Notes: a model not told the origin generated them from the sequence alone. A stretch of DNA of 64,000 bases from Flammulina velutipes (GCA_011800155.1 CM022374.1:1860001-1924000), one strand, 5' to 3'. Shown: positions 11,050 through 23,600, numbered from the stretch's first letter. Numbers and translations are program-made.

Positions 11050-12339
11050 CTAGCTTAAAACTTTTTTTATTCCCTCCTTCTGAGCGGGCGACAGTCGTTC
11101 AGGGAATGTGACGTTCCACTTTACGATCAGGTCGCCCTTGCTCTTCGATACACCATCCTTCCTGATGGGCATGCCCTCTCCAGGAATCGTGGTCTCTTGC
11201 CCTGGCTTTACGATGCCAGCTGGCACTGGGACCTGTAGCTTCCTCCCGTCTAATAGTTCCACCGTCTTCTTGTGTGCTGAACCAGTGAGGGCATCCACTA
11301 AAGATATGGGCACTTTGCAGACGATGTCGTTTCCCTCGCGGCTGAAGACGTCGTCGGGCTTCTCCTCCACAACAAATACGAGATCCTGCGACTCTCCATT
11401 CGGTTGTTCATTACCAGCTCGCGCGAACCTGATCTTGGTCCCGCTCTTCCAGCCTGGATGTATTTGGATGTCTAGAACCTTGTCTTCGGTGGAGCCGTTA
11501 AGTAGACGTCGACCGATCTTTAGATGTTTGACGGTTCCGGAATAAAGCTCTTTCAGAGAGACGCGAAGGGGTCGTGTTATTTCGGAGGGTGGGGGAGGTT
11601 GAGACGGTCGTGTTTGTTGTCGTTGTCTGTTTCCGTTCATTGAGCCGCCCATTCCTCCTGGCATTCCTCCGGGGAAGAAGCTGCCGTCCATATCGACATC
11701 GTCATCTTCGAATGCATTACGTCGAGGACGTCCGCCTCCCATACCGCCCATGCTGGATGCTCCGGGCCCAAAGCTGAACCCGCCTAGACCGCCACCGAAT
11801 ATTTGCCTGCCATTCGTCAGTACGCGGTATGAACGACGATGAATAGAACTCACTCAAAGATCTTGTTGGGGTCTGTGGGCGCAAACCCACTTCGACTGCT
11901 GCCGCCAAAGCCTCCGGGTCCGCTAGAGGAGAAGGAGAAGGTCGCGCCGCCTGGGAACCCATGGAAGCCTTCCGGCCCAGCGCTAGCACCAGCGCCGGGC
12001 GATGGGCCACCTCCTTTGAGGCCTTCTTCGCCGAACTGGTCGTATATCGTGCGCTTGTTCTTGTCACTTAAGACTTCGAACGCTTCGGAGATCTGGAATG
12101 CCAAGTCAGCGACGAACAGCAGCCAATGTATCGTGAAAACGTACTTCTTTAAACTTCTTGGATGCCTCTTCGGACCCGCTGTTACGGTCGGGATGCCATT
12201 TGAGAGCCTACGAGTTCGTTAGTATCAAATCGAATGTCGCGAGGTGAATATTGCATACCATCTTCTTGTATGCCTTCTTGATTTCATTGTCGTCGGCGTC
12301 TTTCGTTACGCCCAAGAGCTTATAATAGTCAGAGCCCAT
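11050..12339 (-). CDS. SIS1: type II (class B) DnaJ co-chaperone, Sis1/Psi1/DNAJB1 class
   Basis: Four exons (12259-12339, 12145-12207, 11854-12092, 11050-11806; 1140 nt) give 379 aa. J-domain residues 1-70 with HPD at 32-34 (ALKWHPDRN), then a Gly/Phe/Ser-rich linker containing KIFEQIFGGG, then two beta-barrel substrate-binding domains beginning [15 protein letters not shown] and ending [17 protein letters not shown]. No cysteine-rich zinc domain, hence class B. Known role: stimulates Hsp70 ATPase and delivers misfolded proteins; Sis1/Psi1 is cytosolic-nuclear. All introns fall in the J-domain/linker half, a common pattern in fungi. Confidence 0.93.
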
Positions 12340-12554
12340 AGTGTTTCAAGGTGAAAGTTAAGAACAAAAGGTGTTGACTGCTTGCATGTATTTATGAGAA
12401 TGTGATGAGGTCAAGGATGCTGGAGAAACTGCGAGCACATTCTAGGACAATCGGTATGACGTCACAATATCACGACACTCGCTTGTCAGAAGTGCCGACG
12501 AGCAACATATAATTTACCTGCGGTCAACGCAGTTAAATAACTCTTACAGAATAT

Positions 12555-13480
12555 TTACGCGCTTCCTAGCCAGCCCCATACCCCCGTACGCTGTTGTGGC
12601 TGCGTGAGTAATGACAACACCGCCCGAGGAGAAAGCGACCGCAACTCCTTCAACTGAGCGTCTCTCCCCCTAACTTCTGCCGCCATAATTTGCTTCTCTG
12701 TATCCTCCAATATCTCTTCCACTTGCCTACGACTCGCTGCAGCCTCATTGCGCGCCTCGTCCAACCCAGCCTCAAGCGTCTCGAGAACGTCGTTCTTGTC
12801 CTTCGTCGCTCGTCGCTGTATTCTCTGCAGGTTCTCGATGTGCTTCACACGGGCCGCATCCTTCACCGTAAGCTCCTCCACCAGCGCGCGCAGCCGTTCA
12901 ATCTCACGACCCTGCGCCTCCTTCTGCCGATGCAAGTCGTCCGTCTTGGCCTCTAGTCGTGCTTGGATGTGCGTGTACTCTTCGTCCTGACGCCCTTTCT
13001 CGCGCTTGAGCTCGCCAAGTTGGAGATAGAGCTCCTCCCTCTCCTTCTTCCACTCGCTTGAGGCTTCTTCAGTCTGTCTGGGCGCGTCACGAATCTTGAG
13101 TGACTGGGAAACGAGGTTCTCGAGCTCCTGGATGCGACGTTTATCCTCCAATGCACGCTGCTCGACATCGAGGAGGCGTTGATGCATGGCGGCGCGGTCT
13201 CGATGCTCCTCGGCGACAAGGTCCATGATGGTCCGCATGTCGTCTCGGCACTGCTTGATTCGCGGAGCGAGAGGCTGCTGGTCACAACGTTTCCGTTTGG
13301 GCTCGTGAGGTTCTGGGATTTTCCAGTCAGTCTTCTTTCGCTGGACGATATCGAGAACTTACTTGAGACGGGGACTTGGTTCTCCTTCTCAGTAGGAGAG
13401 CTCCAGATGTGTTGGTTTGAGAGGTCGCGGATCTCCCAGTTGATAGAATTGACTGGAGTGTAAATAGGTGAGACGGCCAT
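12555..13480 (-). CDS. coiled-coil hypothetical protein, 291 aa
   Basis: Two exons, 13363-13480 and 12555-13312, joined by a 50-nt intron (GTAAGT...TCCCAG). N-terminus MAVSPIYTPVNSINWEIRDL is followed by a basic stretch KPHEPKRKRCDQ that could be a nuclear localisation signal. From about residue 65 to 255 the sequence is a long charged coiled coil (heptads with E, K, R, L). The C-terminus ends QQRTGVWGWLGSA. Looks like a scaffold or cytoskeleton-linked protein, but I do not recognise the family. Confidence 0.78.
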
Positions 13481-13858
13481 TGCACGAAGGGTGTATTGTA
13501 ATGAAGAGACAGCCCATGTTTCCCTGCTTATATCCTCTCACCAGAACCAACGCAGCAAGGACATGCGTAAAGCGTATGTGTGAAGTGTGGAGACAAAACA
13601 TGCTTCAGTGGCGTAGCCGACGTTAGAACCGTCACTGCCTTCAGTAACTGCGCCGGACTCAACAAGCGCAAAGATGAGGTAAAAAAAATGAGTGTGTATT
13701 CAATTTCAAGAGCGTCAAGCTTCAAAAATAACGAACTATAACTACAATGCCGTACTTTGGGCTGTTGTCATCATCACATACAGTAGTTGGTCAAGAATCA
13801 ATCTGAGGATCTATCTTGGATATATGGAAACGAGGAATTCACCTGAACCATTGGCCGA
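13481..13858. other. intergenic between two minus-strand genes
   Basis: About 380 bp: 5' flank of the coiled-coil gene at 12555-13480 and 3' flank of the next gene upstream. Nothing recognisable. Confidence 0.5.
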
Positions 13859-15186
13859 TCAGCAATAAGCGGGATAGCGCCTGAGGTGGAAAGGTGGGTC
13901 ATCCGGTTGGACATGCGGGAACAATGGTGCAGAGGGACGTGGGGGACGGCGGGGGGCCGGTGGGTTGGCGCCAGGAAAAGAGCGGGAGCCAGATGGCTTG
14001 GGAGCGGGAGAATCGTGGACGGCCGAGTTGACGTTATGAGCAGGGCGGGAACCAGATGGCTTGGGAGCGTGAGGATCGCGGAGGGCTGGGTTGACATTAT
14101 GAGCAGGGCGGGAACCAGATGGCTTGGGGGCGTGATGATCACGAACGACCGGGAGGTTATTGAAGTTGTGAGCAGAGCCAGATGGCCTGGAGGCGTGATG
14201 ATGATCACGAACAGCCGATGGGCTGACGTTGTGAGAAGAGCCGTTGCCACATTGCTTGGGGGCGTAAGGATCGCGTGCGGGGTGATAACCACGATCGGGA
14301 GGGGGAGACTCAACATGACGCCTCTGGGCCCGTCGACGTTCGAGGTTAGGCGGGCTCGCGTTTTGCTTGTTTCTCCTCTCTTGCGTACGAGCCTCTCTGA
14401 CCATCTTCTCTAACTCAGCCTCGTGGCGCCGAACGACCTCCTTCTGGGCACGCAGCTGGCGTTCAGCCTCCTGGCTCACTCGATAAGCTTCCTTCGCTGC
14501 CACCTCGCGCTGCCGCCGGGCTTCCTGCGCTGCCGCTTCATTCACCCGCCGGGCCTCCTGTGCGTCTGCCTCGAGCTTCCGACTATGTTCCATGCGCTTG
14601 CGAGCCTCGTGAAGACGTTGGAGTCGCTCATATTCCTCGCATTGTGCCTTTTCCATCTGTTGCCTCTCCCATTCCACGCGGCGCTTCTCTGCCTCTGCAG
14701 AGCGCTCCTCTTCTTCTGCGCGTTGTTTCTCCTCTTCTGCAAGGCGCTGCACCTCCTCTTCCGCACGACGTTTCTCCTCTGCTACACGGAGCTTTTCCTC
14801 TTCTTTCCGTTTCTGGCGTTCTTCAACGAGTATGGCGTCAGCGGCGCGGCGTTTGCGCATGATCGCGCGCTCAGCCTCTTTCGCGGCCAGTGCCCCCTCA
14901 TGGAAGTCAAATTCCTGTTTGAGCAAGGACCAACTAGTGCTGTCGGCAGCTTCTCTAGCGGTGATGGTATAGGTGCCTTTCTTGCAGTGGTAGCATAAGT
15001 ATTTCCCCTCGACGGCCTGCGGCGAGTTGGCTTTGTGACAGAGCAGATTATTGCACTTCTTGCGGAGTCTCCTGACAACTTTAGTAGAAGGTGCTTCAAT
15101 TGGAGGCCCTGCAAATAATGATCAGTGCGCGCTGCGTGTTAGACGAGGTTACACGTACGAAAGATGCGGACGAGTGGACCAGTCAT
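13859..15186 (-). CDS. zinc-ribbon-like plus coiled-coil protein with C-terminal 21-aa tandem repeats
   Basis: Exons 15159-15186 and 13859-15108 (50-nt intron) give 425 aa. The N-terminus carries CNNLLCHKANS followed about 15 residues later by YLCYHCKKGTY, a C-x4-C...C-x2-C pattern that could bind one zinc. Residues about 80-260 form an extremely Glu/Arg/Ala-rich single-helix or coiled coil (repeated RAEEE, EARR). The C-terminal third is disordered and built from degenerate repeats of 21 aa with the core APKPSGSRPAHNVN, encoded by 63-bp DNA repeats. Ends in a Pro-rich tail. Family not recognised; a structural or nucleic-acid-binding adaptor is possible. Confidence 0.75.
13975..14225 (-). repeat. 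63-bp tandem repeat inside coding sequence
   Basis: Units such as those starting at 14038 and 14101 on the plus strand share GAGCAGGGCGGGAACCAGAT and a period of exactly 63 bp, with two or three more diverged copies on either side. Period is a multiple of three, so copy-number change would keep the reading frame. Confidence 0.7.
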
Positions 15187-15729
15187 AGCGAGAATGTTAA
15201 CGAATGTGCAGAAACAGATCAGTGGCGAAAAGTGGGATGGTTTTGAGTCTTTGTAATGTGAAGGCTCCCTTTATATATTGTGGACGAGCAAAGACATTGT
15301 TCGAGTACAGTTTGTTTGGCAAAATGAGCACAATGGTGGGCCGGACTAAGGATTGACAATGCGCCACTAAGAAATTCACTTTCGTTGTCGTGAATAAGAA
15401 TAGTAATTATGAAATGAGACCTCTGAAGGTGGCAAAGGATCCGCAAACAAAGAGCATTGTCGAGCGAGGTTCAGTTGTCCAGAACAAAGAGTCGAAGAGC
15501 CGAAGAACAAAGACACGGCACAGAAAAAAGAGAACACGAGGATATCGAGCCATAGACGAGGTCGCTTTTCAGCCCCAGTCGGTATAGTTGGTTGATGCTT
15601 ATATGAGTAGATGGTGGTTGACTTCAAGAAGGTTTGATGATCGGCCCGCGAATTCCGTTTCTACCACCAAGACGATTTACGTTCTTGGTGCCTCCCAGCC
15701 TCTGGAGCTTTCCTGACCCCACGAACAAT
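15187..15729. other. intergenic, divergent promoter region
   Basis: About 540 bp between the zinc-ribbon/coiled-coil gene (minus) and RAI1 (plus). No supportable ORF. Confidence 0.5.
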
Positions 15730-17233
15730 ATGTCTAAGCGCCCTCGTTCGAAATCTCCTGACAACAAGGAAGAGGGACCGTCCTCTAAACGGCCTCCTGT
15801 TGAACTACCTCTGGCCTCCCTCGATTTCCCGAACATCACTACCAGCTTCAATAAACCTCCTCCGCCTTTCCAGAAGCCTATGCCTATAGTTTCATTCTCC
15901 TATGATAGCTCTCGTACCCTGCTTTTTGACGACTCGGCTCTGAGGTATTTTGTCGACCCACCGATAGGTGCTCAGTTGTCATATGGCTATGACCGATGGG
16001 TTAGACGACCAGAGGAGAAGGGACGTCTCGACGGCCTTCTGAAAGCCTTCAGCCGTGCCAAGGGGGAAGAAAAAGTCAACCTTGCTGACGTTGCCGTCGT
16101 GTCCTGGCGCGGTGTCATGACTAGGTAAATTCGTCGCGTCGCGTTGTTTGTGACAGGTCCAAATTTAAAACGTTCACAGAATTCTAACTTCACCATACGA
16201 GGAACGAGAAGGCTGGGAGCTCAATGTGATGTTTATTAACGGAACACTGTATTTCGAAGAACATTTATCTGAGCAGAAGCTCAAAGAGAAGTCGGCCTCT
16301 TTCTATGATTGGACGGCTGACTTGGACTGACGTTCGACTGACAGAAATAACGTTGAACCACGCCATCGTACTCAAATGTACTACGGATATGCTTTTGAGT
16401 CATATGGCACGTCCGATACACCTGTTAGACAGGATACGCCGGCCAATCACCCTCGGGGATGGGGAGGTGACGTTGATACCAATGTGCAATGGTGTAGTGT
16501 CATCCGGACAAAGCTGGGTGATATACGGTTGTTGATTGGTGGAGAAGTAGATTGTGTTCGAGGTCTTGCTTGGCCTTTTTATCTCTCCCACACTCGAGCT
16601 GATGACAATGTCACGCAGGCAAATATACTGGGGAGACGGACTCGTTTGTGGAACTCAAGACATCGATGATAATTCGTGGACCTCAGGATGATGCTAGATT
16701 CGAGAAGTATGTTATTTTTGTGTCTCAGGGCTAAGTGATTGAGCGACTCGACAGAAAGCTGCTCAAGTTTTATTTTCAATCTTTCCTTCTTGGGGTACCC
16801 GTGAGTGCAAATTTCAAGTGACGTGCGATGCAGGGCTGAAAAAAGTCTATCCCATCGATAACAGGAAATTGTGGTTGGATTTCGGACGCCAGGCGGACAG
16901 GTAAAGAATGTACAATCGTTCAAGACGACACAACTACCGCGCTTGGTGCGAGGAAAGCCCGGAGCTTGGGATCCGTCACTCTGCTTGGATTGGGGATATC
17001 GTTTTCTTTCTTTTCTGAAGAAGATTCTTGGGGAAAGTGATGGGAGAAAAGATTCCGTATGGCGAGTGAAGTTTGTTCCGAAAGATGGTGTGAGCCTTGT
17101 GAAATTGGACGAGAGCCTCGTGGAGGAGGTAGTGGGCAACGACGACAGAGTGGGGTTTCTTCCTCGATGGTATTGGGACGAAGTTGGTACAAGTACGAGT
17201 AAGACGAACGGTGTACCTGAGTGGCAAATATGA
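15730..17233 (+). CDS. RAI1: decapping nuclease RAI1/DXO homolog
   Basis: Six exons (15730-16124, 16180-16290, 16345-16562, 16619-16706, 16755-16800, 16865-17233; 1227 nt) give 408 aa. DXO/Rai1 motifs are all present in order: VVSWRG, EGWELNVMFINGTLYFEE, YYGYAFESY, GGEVDCVRG and SFVELKTS, which supply the acidic metal-binding residues and the lysine of the active site. Known role: removes incomplete 5' caps (pyrophosphohydrolase and decapping activity) and, in yeast, stabilises the nuclear exonuclease Rat1. Nuclear. An upstream in-frame ATG at 15634 exists; 15730 was chosen because it begins MSKRPRSK, a typical basic start. Confidence 0.93.
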
Positions 17234-17463
17234 TGAGGGCCAGGGGGACCGACCACACGGGATCGGCTTAATAATAATTAATGAGCCCGGGTCAACGGAG
17301 TTTGCCGGTGGATACGCGACGCGTTTGGCATGGCCCATCTCTGACAGCCTACAGTCATCTGCAGCAGAACCGACGAGCGTCCAACACCTTCTTGTCACCG
17401 CCGTCCACAGCGACGAGCACCTTTTTCTTGCTCTACTCGCTGCATCACACAGCAGACGCGTTC

Positions 17464-19386
17464 ATGGCAACACCGTCTTCCTCAGCCACGTCGCCGTCAC
17501 CACCCATGGCCTACATTCCTCACGTATCGACGCCATCCCAATCGACGCCCTCACCGACGACGGAGCTTTTTGAACGAGATAACAAGAAAAAGTCGGTGCA
17601 GAAGCTTATAGCCAGAGCAGAGCTCTCCAGTGTGAGTCTCTTCTCATCGTGTCCCGAGCCTCGACGCGTCGTTGATCCCCTATCATGGTGGCGCTCCTCG
17701 AGACTCGCCTCGCTCAGTCTATTGCCACGTCGAGCACTTATTCCTTATTCTCTCGTCTCCATTTTCTATAGACTGTACGCTGCTGAACGACTGCTGACGC
17801 CTCCTATTTTTTTCTAGGTTACTCGCTCTCTTCGCAATCGTCTATCCTATGCCTCGCACAAAACGCCTGCGCTCAGTCGCTTTGCAACACTGCGTGACGG
17901 CGAGCTGCATTCCCAGTCTCCAACTACTTCATCCTCGTTCGCCCGCAGCAATGCCGCGAGACGTAAACCACCCGCTAACACTGGTTTCACCGCTGGACCC
18001 GTTCCGAACGGCGTCGGTGGTATGACTGGGGCGGCTAGCCCTCTACGGAGAGGCGGTGCCGGCTCTTCGAGCTCGATGTCTGGGTTCGCTCCTCGGGCAG
18101 GCAATCCCAATGCTCACGGCCAAGCGGGAGATCCGGGATATGCTGCACGCCAGGGGCTCGGCGGTCACACTCTATTTACCTCAATTCTGGCTCCGCCACC
18201 GCCTCAGCAAGCACGGACCATCTTGAACGCGAACGATCCTCCCATTGCCGCTCCCCTCCGCCCTGAACCATCACCACGCGCTCATGGCTCTGGCGTTACC
18301 AGAAGTATGGCCGAGGGGACGCGCGCCCAAGCAAAAAATAGGCGCACAGACACCCCATCATCTCGTCGCAAAGGAAAAGGTCGCGCCTCTAAATCCAGCA
18401 AGAACGATGTTGATGCGGATGGCGATGTGGACATGAAGGCCGCCGCGACGCTGACGTCTCTCCTGATGCATAATCGACCATCTATCGCCGGCAGCGCATC
18501 ATCTCCTCGTTCTAGCTTTGACGGCTCCGACGCTGGCTCGACGCAGTCATATTCACGGTACCCCCAACCCCCAGTCGCGCGCGGTGTTCCGAGCGCATCA
18601 TCCTCTTCTCAGGGTCTCGCATCTACATCTGCCATGCCTGGTCCCTCATATCGCGAGATAACGCCGCCTCAGAACCCTTCAGCTCAGCAACAATCCACTC
18701 GACCTGCCCCAACAGATAACGAGGCTGCTGATTTGATGCTTTTCTTGGCAACGTCACCGTCACCAGCGCGTCCCGGTAAAGACGCGAACAATGCCAAAGA
18801 TCAAGCAGCATTTCGTGCGCTTGGAGGCAACAGCAACGGTGGATTACGAGCCAAGGGCCGGGTTCTATTTCCCACTGCACCGCCGGGTGAACCAAACAAT
18901 GACTCGAGCAGGTCTCACCGTGGGCAACCTCCTGGTCTCGTCCGCGGCGGTGACAGCTCGTTTACATCTAGCATCTCCAGCATCGGAAGTGAACTTGGCC
19001 GACGAGACTCTTATCCAGGAGAAGACAATCCACCGCGACCAGTACACCGCGCGAATACCCCTTCACAATTACTACCTCCGCCGCCTCTCCCTCCTCATTC
19101 TTCTGTTCCGTCAAGCCCATCGGGTCTTCGGAAGTCTTTTGACGCTAGCCCCCGGCCCAACTCGACTCAGGAATTCAATATCAATGAATTCATCAACGCG
19201 TCGCCTTCACCGTCACGAGGTCATCATCCACACCCTGGGCAACACAAGGTAAATCTCGGCTTGCGCGCGGATGTTGGACGCAAGCTATTCGAAGGAGAGC
19301 AAATGCGGTTAGGAATGGCGGGACAGAACATGAAGAGACCCGACGACCGTAGCCTTGGTGCTGGGATCGATTTGCTGAAGAGCTAG
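17464..19386 (+). CDS. disordered protein with possible Whi5/Nrm1-type GTB motif
   Basis: Exons 17464-17631 and 17818-19386 (186-nt intron, GTGAGT...TTCTAG) give 578 aa. Across the junction the sequence reads SVQKLIARAELSSVTRSLRN then RLSYASHKT. An Arg-Leu-x-x-Ala-x-x-Lys pattern after a helix resembles the G1/S transcription-factor-binding (GTB) motif of fungal Whi5/Nrm1 repressors. The rest is low-complexity, rich in Ser/Pro with many SP and TP sites (potential CDK targets), and contains a short conserved-looking helix EAADLMLFLATSPSPARP. If right, it would restrain SBF/MBF-type transcription at G1/S in the nucleus. The motif call is by eye only; the gene model itself is solid. Confidence 0.6.
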
Positions 19387-20316
19387 GATGCCTTGCCGTC
19401 GCTATTTATTCGCCCTCGACCCGCTCAGTGGCATTTTAGATTCCAAGTGGATCTCAGTATCCATTTTTCCGTCTGGCATCCGACTATGTTTCCTTCCACC
19501 GTTTTACACCTGCTATGTTGTACCAATCGAGCGGACTGCCCTCACGTTGTACCACCATCCAACAACAGCACAATCATCATTCCCCTATCCTCCATCACCA
19601 TCCACTGTACCCTTACCAGCATCTATGTCGGTATCTATTCACGACCCAACGACTCCTACGAACGTTGATGAAGGAGCTCACCGTTCTACAACCTATGTAT
19701 CTGTGCCCAGCTTGGTACAGGACACCACAAACGGGCGGACGTTCTTTTCTCCTTTTTTATTCTTGTCATATACTGTGTATCTTTTATCGATCTACCTCTC
19801 TGGATTGTCATGCCTCAGTTTCTTTCTTCCTTGTAGTCATAATTCCGACACTTCCGTTAACTATTCGTTCTCGCTTTGTCGTCGTCGTTTACTTGTTTTC
19901 AAATCTTGACTTATTCTTGTCTTGTCTTCTTACCTATGGACAGTCGATTTGCAGCTGTTCTATAGTTATATGCTACATCTACTGTATCCTCAACCACTGG
20001 AATGAAATTTACTAGGTGAGTGTCGTCAACGAAGATACATATAGCTATTCTAATCGACCTACAGTTCTTGTTCTCTAAATATGCGATATGAGTCTCAATC
20101 GTCCTTAACCGTCGCCTCCGGGATAGCTCTGGTTGTTAAATGGACTTATTGATCCACCCCACATCCCCACCGGCCCCTGTGGGCCGCCCAATAGTCCCAT
20201 GGTCCGGTACAAGCAGGACTCTCATCAGAGGCAGGGATGCGAATAACACCTGGGCCCCTGGACCAAAAATATACTTAACAAGCATCGTTTCGTATAGAAC
20301 TTTGTCTCCCTCCATC
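19387..20316. other. intergenic, 3' flank and MFS promoter
   Basis: About 930 bp. Pyrimidine-rich left half looks like untranslated trailer of the upstream gene; right half is the upstream region of the transporter gene. No supportable ORF. Confidence 0.5.
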
Positions 20317-22184
20317 ATGACATTCAACGACCAGCTCCGCCAGCTTTCAGAGTATCGCAATGCGTATCTGCTGGCGCTATCTGCTGCTATGGGAAGTATC
20401 TTCTATGGTTGGGATATGTGTGTTTCAATCCCTCTCTATCATCCGAGTTACGGAACGCTGATGAAATTCATAGAGGTCTCATCGGAGGTGTTCTTGCCAT
20501 GGGCTCGTTCAACGAATACTTTGGGCTAGACAAGAAATCGGCGTCAGAGCGCGCCGACCTCAGTGGGAACATCGTAGCAGTCCTACAAGGTGGATGCTTG
20601 TACGTTTATCACTTCCTCCTCGCGTCCGTCGACTTACAACATTTTCAGCTTCGGTGCTCTTGCCATGGGATACTTCTCAGGGAAGTTCGGTCGCAAGCCT
20701 TGCCTCATCGCGTCTGGTATAATCTTCCTCGTCGGCAGTCTCATTCAGTGCATTGTTGGCCTCGGGAGCACCCAGGAAGTCGGGCTGAAAGTCCTCTACT
20801 TCGGCCGATTTCTTGGTGGTGTTGGTGTCGGGATGGTATCCGCTCTCGTACCATCATATGTTTCGGAGTGTGTACCCAAAGCGATCCGTGGACGTTGTAC
20901 TGGTATGATCCAGCTCGCCAATAACATTGGGATCATGTTAAGCTGTGAGTGCTCACATTCGTCTCTTCTTGCAGTCTGTCTAAATTAAAGATCAGTTTGG
21001 GTAAACTATAGCGCTTCAAAGGATCTTGCATATGGGGAAATGCAATGGAGGGTGCCGTTCATATGCCAGTGAGTAACCATCTCGTCGACTTCTACTCGTT
21101 CTGATATTGCCTACAGGATGATTCCTGGCGTGTTCTTTACGATTGGCATGTTCTTCCAGCCCGAATCACCACGTTGGCTGGTCGAGCACCATCAACTCGA
21201 TCGTGCTGCTCGTACACTCGCGTTCGTCGCCAGGAAATCCCCAGAAGACGAATCCGTCCAGGCCACTCTGGAAGAAATCAAAGCGGACTTTGCAGGAAGG
21301 CAAGAGATGCCGCTCTCCCGCCAGTTCGTGATGATGGGAGAATCGCGCGCGATTGCGCTTCGGTGCTTCATACCTTCGCTTGTCATGTTCTGGCAGCAGT
21401 GGACGGGAACGAACGCGATCAACTACTTTAGTCCTCAGATCTTTGCGAAGCTTGGTATCACTGGGACGAATTCGGGGTTGTTCGCGACTGGTGGGTGGTC
21501 CTCTCGTGGGGTGTGCAGACATAGACTGATTATCTACTAGGAATATATGGTGTCGTGAAGGTGGTGGCCGTAGCCTTGGTGCTTGCATTTGCCGTTGAAG
21601 GCATGGGTCGGAAACGATGCCTCATCATTGGTGGCTCAGGTCAGGCTGCGATGATGCTTTGGATTGCCGGCTACAGCGCGATACACACAAGCGGGACTGT
21701 GGTCCCTGCGAGTTATGTCTCCATCGTCGCCGTCTACCTCTACGCTATCGCATATTGCATCGGATTTGGTCCCCTTCCTTGGGTGATTGCTGGTGAGGTG
21801 GCACCGAACCATCTACGGACGATCTCGCTCTCCATCGCCATCGGAGTGAACTGGCTGTTCTCGTTCACCATCTCAAAGCTGACGCCCATCATGCTGAACG
21901 AGATCAAGTACGGGACGTTCTTGATCTTTGGGATTTGCTGTGTGCTCATGACGATATGGGCCTATGTCTTCCTGCCGGAGACATCGGGTTATGCGCTAGA
22001 GGAGATGAAGTATCTGTTTGAGAAGGATGTGATTGTTAGGTCGTTACAGGATGCGCCTGGCGGGAAGATCTTGTTGGGTGGAAGACGGGCACCGAGTGTG
22101 CGGGAGATGGTGGATAAGGAGACTGGCAGTGTTGCATCTATTCACGAAGATGATACGAGCAAGAAACTTGACGACTCTGTATAA
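20317..22184 (+). CDS. MFS sugar porter
   Basis: Six exons (20317-20417, 20474-20599, 20649-20944, 20996-21068, 21117-21490, 21541-22184; 1614 nt) give 537 aa with about 12 membrane segments. Sugar-porter signatures: GWDIGLIGGVLAMGSF in helix 1, GYFSGKFGRKP between helices 2 and 3, YFGRFLGGVGVG with SALVPSYVSE, then ESPRWLVEH, WQQWTGTNAINYFSPQIF and FLPETSG. Family members import hexoses, pentoses or quinate across the plasma membrane by proton symport; the substrate cannot be read from sequence. The C-terminal tail is long and acidic, ending KKLDDSV. Confidence 0.93.
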
Positions 22185-22423
22185 GTACCATGAGATACTT
22201 ATGTTTGTAGACTATTGTAAAGCACATTTAACATTGTTGGAAAAAGCAGCAAATGACATTGGGTAAGTATGTAAAGTAAGTAAAGCTATAGAAGCTACAT
22301 TGGGATGATGATGATAGGTACATAAGTGTGAGTAAGTAAGTAGTAGATACACGACAAGAAGAAACAGCTACAAGATAATGTATGTACAATGTGAAGGAAC
22401 GAAGGTGAACGATTGTGAAATGC

Positions 22424-23600
22424 TTACGACGTAGAGGAACCTAGCTCGGCCATCAGATTGAGGACCTCCTCGACCCACGTCCTTTTCACCGATGGAGGAT
22501 ATACCATTCCCGTCAAGCTCGCCTGATATGGAATCCTTTCGGCAAACCTAGCAAAAGAAGTGATAAAACCATCCTTCGGGTGTTCCAAGGGATCGCTTGC
22601 AGTGCCATGATACCAGTAGCCACCTCGCGAGCGCATGATGATATGGTGGATGGCTTGGATATGCTCGATGGTGGTCATCTCGAAGAGGACATAGTCTAAG
22701 CACATCTTGAGTGATGACCTCGAGATTAAACCGTGGACGTATAATTCGCCAATATAACCTCCCATGGAGATCAAGGAGGAGATCATAGTCCTTACGAGAT
22801 GCTTATCCGACTTGTGGTACTCGACCATTGCCTATTAATGGACGTCAGTGCGTATTCAAAATAGAAGAGAAACCACTAACCGGCGCTCTCGACCAGGATT
22901 CCCGGAAGTGTGCCACACAACTCTCTTCGAGATGACAGCGAAACATGTCTGCGGGCGGCAACCCGTACATGGCATAGATAGAACGATACATTTCCAGTGT
23001 GAAAGGGGCAAGCGACTCTCCTTTGCCATTGGCATTATAGACACTCCCTTGCACAATGAACTTTTTCACGAGGGCGGAGAGGTCCCTGTCGACTTTGAAG
23101 CTCGTAGAGAGGATAACGCGTTGGCAAAGATTGGGGAGCTGACCATACCGGCTAGACTGGCTGTCGCAATGAACCGCAGCCATGAACGGGGCGTCCCAAT
23201 CGTCAGGCGGATGAGCAAGAGGTCCCGGAGCGTGGGCGGTAGGGATTGGTTTCGATCGTGCTTTACCTGACGTGAAAGCAGGTCGAGCCGCCAGACGAGT
23301 TGGCGGGGATGGCCGAGAGGCAGTGGTAGGATTGTTGGTTAATGAGTGTGTAGAAGTGGGCCCGTTGTCGTCGGGCGAGGGAACGGTAATGTCGGTTGCA
23401 TCGCTTGCGTTGTCGTCGTTGTTCGCGGAACGATTGGAGATGTTTTCCTCTGTATCGCTGGCATGAACATGCTCGATGCACTCAGAAAGAGTGACCAGAG
23501 GCGACGATGCATTTCCGAAGGACGGTCTGGGTCGGTCCTGGGATCTGCGAATGTTGTACAACTGTCTGGTGCGAGGGCTCATCGAGGATTTGGTAGACAT
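22424..23600 (-). CDS. MIF4G-like domain protein (uncharacterised)
   Basis: Exons 22881-23600 and 22424-22831 (49-nt intron, phase 0) give 375 aa. The first 140 residues are Ser/Asn/Asp-rich and disordered. The rest is helical: LCQRVILSTSFKVDRDLSAL, then HLVRTMISSLISMGGYIGEL and YVHGLISRSSLKMCLDYVL, which resembles the helical-repeat pattern (IGELYxxGLI) of MIF4G-type domains that bind eIF4A or RNA. The match is partial, so a role in translation or RNA metabolism is only a suggestion. Shares an upstream region of about 470 bp with the divergent cytochrome b5-like gene. Confidence 0.7.

Noticed and set aside
14423..14998. 191-codon plus-strand ORF rich in Leu, Phe and Cys
   Set aside because: Exact antisense of the Glu/Arg-rich coiled coil on the minus strand; the hydrophobic look comes from complementing charged codons.
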